Origin: Isoetes taiwanensis
Taxonomy: Eukaryota; Streptophyta; Lycopodiopsida; Isoetales; Isoetaceae
NCBI GenBank assembly: GCA_021234155.1
Contig: JAJEKV010000054.1
Span: 5,007,962-5,071,961, forward strand
DNA: 64,000 bases
Direction: 5' to 3'
Shown here: one piece after another, positions 59,891 through 64,000 of the stretch
Position numbering within the stretch: the stretch's first letter is position 1
Layout: the number at the start of each line of letters is the position of its first letter
The notes under the pieces: generated by a model
Database searches by the model: none
Seen by the model: the letters and a program-made list of their open reading frames with translations, nothing else
What the model was told of the DNA's origin: nothing
Program-made: the position numbers and the translations under genes

Positions 59891-61420
59891 AAGAATGGAT
59901 GAGAATAAGCTGAATGCAATTATTTCATTTCTACAACAACACCTTGATGTCTGAGTCGCTCCCCTTGAAGCAGATCTACAGTGCGGCACAAAAATCAGTC
60001 CCCTACAAACTCAAATGAACTCCACCTGTCGGCTGTACCTAAATTTTGATATCCGCCTGCACCGACGTAAGCCTTCTCTTGTGAACAAACTGGAATGAAA
60101 AAAGAAAGACAAAATGAACAAAAAAATCAACAATGAGAGAAATAAATTGATGCAAATGTCTCCTTGTCTTGGATGACCTTAGAAATCGATTCTGCAATAC
60201 CAGCAAGCAAGAAATGATTATAAGAAGATGTCTGATACAAAAACATGCCTAAAATCTTGCCAAAACAGGAAAGAACATCATACTTCTAGCGCCATACAGG
60301 CGCCATGTCGCCTCGCCGAAGTAGTGGGATTCTTTGCGGGAGAACTACAGAGGAAAATGCCGCTCTGCTGGACATAATTTCCTCTACCATGCATTACGTC
60401 CGGTAATCTATGGGGTTTTGGTTTTACGCCCGCATAAAACCAACTAGTATATAAGATTATGCAGGGCAGATCTAGGGTTTAAAGAATCTGTTTGTCTGAG
60501 GAGATCGATGGTTCTGACGACCATGCAAATCTTAAAAATTTCTTAACCTGTCAAGGGTTTCAGGAATTCATTTGTTTGTCTCTCCCCCTTCTTCCTCTGA
60601 AGCCGAGGATAGATTAATACATGTATTTGCCCTGATTTGACTCGTCTTTGATACAATAGAGTCGCATGCGATCTCTATACGATCTCATTTTCATTGCCTC
60701 TTCCCAAATATCTCATTTTTGATGACAAAAACAATAAACAAATCCCCTCCTCAAAATGCCGTTTCTGCCTTTTCAACTTATGAGCCTCTTAGTCCGCTTG
60801 GAAGCAGAGCTTCGCAAACGAACTTAAGCACTGCTTACCAAAAATCCTTACAAATTTGGGCCTAAAAGAGAAACTGATTCCCTCCTTTACTCCAATTCTT
60901 GCAAATAGCATTGCAAAGCAAATACGGCGTTTAGATTCGTCTTACTGCAGATTTTATAAGAAAACTAAAGCACTTGCTTGGAATTTTGCAAGCTGAGGTA
61001 CTTATTTGCAAGACCTGCCAAGCGTCATGAATAATCCATCAGAGCTGTATTTTTGTCACAATGCTTGGCCCCAAACCCGCTTCAAGAAGATTTACGCCAA
61101 AGAACGAGCTAAGAATCATCTATGGCGATCTTGACGTCAGATCAAAAGAAAGAAGAAAAAACTTACAGGATCGAAATGTAACGAAATAGAGCAGAAGTAG
61201 ACGATCTGGTCAGTAAAAGGGGATCTGCGGCAGTAGATGCTCTGGTCAGAAAATTAATGCCAAAATACATCAGAGAATATGAAAGAACCAACCTTTAAGC
61301 TCTAAGCCACAGGTGCTGAAGCCAGGTAGCCTGCGTAAAAACAGCTGCAGACGCGACTGGCAGATGCTATGAAAAGGATCAGATCCTTTTTAACCATTAG
61401 ACACTAATGATGTTATCATC
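59891..61420. other. Sequence with weak exon signals only
   Basis: Around 60,300-60,410 both strands have short, protein-like frames: plus MSPRRSSGILCGRTTEENAA followed by a possible donor GTAATC, and minus MHGRGNYVQQSGIFLCSS with a TATATA sequence about 55 bp upstream. I cannot decide between them. No other gene is supported. Confidence 0.3.
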
Positions 61421-62604
61421 ATCTCCACTACGGATTTGATGTGTTTGATTGTTTTGCATTTTGGAGGTAAGATGATAGGTTTGCCACCATGTATGGTGGT
61501 TTAGGGTTCAATTCCCAAACATTCACACATGTAAGGACTGATTTTTGCACCATAATGAGGAATTGGAGCACCATTAAAAGAAGATGGAATGAACCATTGA
61601 AGGTGGAGATGGAATGAACCATTTAAGGTAACAATGTGAAGGTAAGAGTATGAATTATTGTTGGTCTGTTTATGCACCTACAAGAACAAGGCATCTCACA
61701 ATCAGCAGCATAGGATGCACTATTGTCAACGCACCATAAGGGCCTGAAGATCACCATTAGGGTGATTAGACCCGCTCCATTTTTTGCTATTAATTTGTAT
61801 TGAAAAACCACAAGTTTTTGAGATGATGAAGCTCTGTTATAGTCTGCATACCTTAGGGAGGAGAATCAAGTGAGGGAAGGCGCAATGCATGAGGATGCTC
61901 CATAGTAGGCTAGCAATTTTCAAACCCTTCCATATAACTATACTTGCTCTTGATAATCAACACATGCATGCGTTGGATTTCACAATGCAATACATTAGAG
62001 GATATATGGAATTAATTAAGGGCCACAACTCCATACCACGTCGAAAAATGCGTGCCCAATGGGGAGGCGAGCTTGTACAGAATTTTTATACCGAGCCTCC
62101 TAAGTGCCTTCTAGGTGTCACCCACAACTAGGTTCGGCAATGCCCGTGCCTCTTGATGTAGGTGTCAGATAGGATAGAAATAATAATGATGCTCCCGCCC
62201 TCAATTCCCGTCCAAGATTTTTCATTCCAAAATTTAAACCATAAATTCGTGCCAAGAGAGTTCAAATCGATATGCTCAAATCAATCTGCTTGCTCCAATT
62301 CGGTTGAAGTAAATTTGATGAGCTTCTCTTATTAGTACATCTACTGCCACTCCATAATGTTTTATGTATTGTTTTGTTGCTTTATAATGGGTCAAAAAAA
62401 CATACAACAAATAGTGTCAAAGATGTGAAATAAAGTAGTGTTAGTCCATTGTGAAGTGCTTAAAAAAAATAGTAGCCATGGTGCAAATATACGTCTCCTT
62501 TTGGCAAAGGAAACGTGCTTTTTACACCATGACTACTGTCTAGCTTTTTGTTCATTTTTTTCCTTTTCTTTTTCTGGATTAGAAACATCTCTACTCAAAA
62601 TCCG
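61421..62604. other. Intergenic sequence without a recognisable gene
   Basis: A short tandem repeat of GATGGAATGAACCATT lies at 61,583-61,625. An open frame at 61,889-62,131 (starting MRMLHSRLAIFKPFHITILA) has no recognised domain. Confidence 0.35.
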
Positions 62605-62863
62605 TCAAGACAGAGAAAGAATGTTGTCTTTGATCTTCAATCCAAGAGCATAAAAAATGGAGACGAAAATTGCGAACAGAGCAAGAAGCAAAGGGTTTAA
62701 TCCAGGGCTGGAAACAGAGGTAGTATTAGGCAGAGGCAGTATATAGAGCAACATAACATCCGTTTGATTCTTCATCACTGTTGATGCATCACCGAAATCC
62801 TGCTTCATGAGTCTAAAGATGGGGTAGACCATGCAGGCCACTGCTAACCTTATCTCACTAGTC
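62605..62863 (-). CDS. Possible terminal exon of a membrane protein
   Basis: On the minus strand the acceptor GGATTTGCAG precedes 62,863. The frame reads TSEIRLAVACMVYPIFRLMK, then MKNQTDVMLLYILPLP, and a hydrophobic helix LLLALFAIFVSIFYALGL before KIKDNILSLS and the stop at 62,605. The single strong transmembrane segment close to the C-terminus would make it a tail-anchored or multi-pass membrane protein. Family not recognised; no upstream exon identified. Confidence 0.4.
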
Positions 62864-63082
62864 TGCAAATCCCACAAGATAACAAGCTCCAACAAAATTA
62901 TAAACTCTACTATGGTACCCGTGAAAATAAAACATGTCACAGTTCATTGAAGTACTTCTAGATTCCTCTCTGAACTAGTGTAATTTAGTTCAACATTTTT
63001 AACCTGCATGCATGTTATTGCTAAATAACTAGACATCACTAAGCTGGCTGAATGATTTGATTGTCATCATTTTATTGTCCTC

Positions 63083-63475
63083 GTGATCGAAAATCTAAAT
63101 TCAAATATGAAAAACATTAATCCAAATATAAATGGTTGTCTAATAAGGCGAGCAAGAGTTATTACATGGCAATGGCAAGCATATCCAGGTTCAACAGAAG
63201 CATTAAAAGGGAATGGAGCCCCATCATGGGCAGCAAATCTAACAAGAAAGCTTGCTATATATGAAGGATTTATCTTGTAAACATTCTTTCATCCCCTCTA
63301 TTTGGGCGCGGAAGCTATCAACTGCCTTTAGCATAATCCCAAATATTACATTGATCTGAATGCCTACTCTGTAAACAATCCAGTAGATCACTTGTCCTGT
63401 CCAGCTCCTGATTTGCCACTACCTGAAATCCTGCCAAATGCATATGCAATGGATGGTTATCATCCGCCAAGTTAA
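63083..63475 (+). pseudogene. Unspliced C-terminal gene fragment with two stops
   Basis: One frame runs from about 63,083 to TAA at 63,473-63,475 with internal TAA at 63,278 and TAG at 63,329, each one C-to-T change from a Gln codon. Blocks: TWQWQAYPGSTEALKGNGAP, WAANLTRKLAIYEGFIL, HPLYLGAEAINCL, YYIDLNAYSVNNPVDHLSCP and PEILPNAYAMDGYHPPS. The sequence reads as the end of an ordinary protein without introns, so it may be a processed pseudogene or an exon inactivated by mutation. I do not recognise the family. Confidence 0.5.
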
Positions 63476-64000
63476 TTATATGCCATAACTTGGGTAGCTG
63501 GGTTTGGGTTGCGGTGTTATAACAGAAACCAATGCGCCTGGGTTTGAACCAAGTGAAAAAACCAAGACTATGTCTCCTTCACGCTTCTCCCTTCACATCA
63601 AACTCTGGCTACTTGTGCCTCTGCAACACAAAAGCGCTGCAAGGAATTCAAAAAACGAGCATTTTATAAGAGATTGCATGAATTCTAAACATAAAAAGAT
63701 GGACGATTTTGAAGCATCTCTTTCGCCTCCAGTGTCTACAGCATTGGAACCCAAGTTCCACAGTCGCAAGTTCAACGACGACTTCAAGAGCACCGAATTT
63801 AACAGTAGCGACTTTTGCCAATCTAGTAGCGCTTTGCCACTCAAACAAGGGAAATGTGACCTCCCAATTTCCCCCCAATTTTCCCACCACACGCATATAT
63901 TATTATTGTCTTGTTTGTTATTAATAAATTTAAAAGCAGTTACGAATAAGACAAAAGATTATTATAGGTTTGAGACGGCTTTTTGCGCGAGGCTATAGGT
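63476..64000. other. Window end, no supported gene
   Basis: Open frames exist on both strands between 63,504 and 63,998, overlapping each other. None shows a family motif or convincing exon structure. Confidence 0.3.

Noticed and set aside
59548-59989. Three overlapping minus-strand frames rich in Ser, Tyr and Leu
   Set aside because: Translation of the GCATAAGATAAGGATGAGGA-type minisatellite in three frames.
60420-60447. Possible Helitron 3' end: GGTTTTA/TAAAACC hairpin before CTAG|T
   Set aside because: The hairpin is only two bases from CTAG, the loop and stem differ from the other three ends, and no 5' partner was found.
63504-63998. Plus-strand frame of 164 codons at the window end, overlapping two minus-strand frames
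   Set aside because: No motif, no splice context, and overlapping frames of similar length on both strands suggest chance.

Overview
The window is a transposon-dense stretch of a plant nuclear genome. GT-AG introns, plant-type Ty3/gypsy polyproteins, an initiator-Met-tRNA primer site, Helitron ends and stop codons that look like decayed CAG/CGA codons all fit a land plant. A fern or other non-seed plant is my best guess, from the character of the LINEs and the unusual gene families; this is inference and the species is not identified. Almost all recognisable coding sequence belongs to mobile elements, most of them broken. There are no rRNA genes, tRNA genes or CRISPR arrays that I can see.

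Layout. 0-9.1 kb: a gag fragment, then a large minus-strand Ty3/gypsy element that has lost its integrase core and 3' LTR. 9.1-14.7 kb: two LINEs of one family (A) joined head to tail through a 200-bp (TC)n tract; the first is nearly intact. 15.6-18.2 kb: a minus-strand gene remnant of a DUF8039/DUF7869-like type, cut by a (TC)n tract, with an array of GC-rich palindromes at its 5' side. 18.7-21.6 kb: a LINE-B fragment and a minus-strand Helitron carrying a 1.8-kb polypyrimidine satellite. 21.7-27 kb: sparse candidate host exons and gag fragments. 27.9-31 kb: two diverged tandem copies of a small gene, one split by a complete non-autonomous LTR retrotransposon (2,064 bp, 5-bp target duplication, PBS, PPT). 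31-40 kb: a second DUF8039/DUF7869-like gene, divergent from an unrecognised plus-strand gene, with a different palindrome (NotI-site core) repeated across the unit. 41.7-44.3 kb: a decayed LINE-B with a (TTCC)n tail. 44.3-46.4 kb: an orphan Helitron 3' end and a complete non-autonomous Helitron. 46.5-56.1 kb: a foldback element, then an intron-containing tyrosine-recombinase (Crypton-like) gene remnant inside a 27-28-bp inverted repeat pair. 56-64 kb: AT-rich sequence with minisatellites and a few orphan host-like exons.

The most unusual parts are: (i) the spliced Crypton-like recombinase gene within a possible 9.5-kb inverted-repeat element; (ii) two members of a DUF8039/DUF7869-like element family, each associated with its own GC-rich palindrome, suggesting transposase/binding-site coevolution; (iii) LINEs that end in pyrimidine microsatellites and share a 3' stem-loop, which could seed (TC)n tracts; (iv) two Helitrons with matching ends. 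Domain names such as DUF7869 and DUF8039 are recalled from memory and need a profile search.
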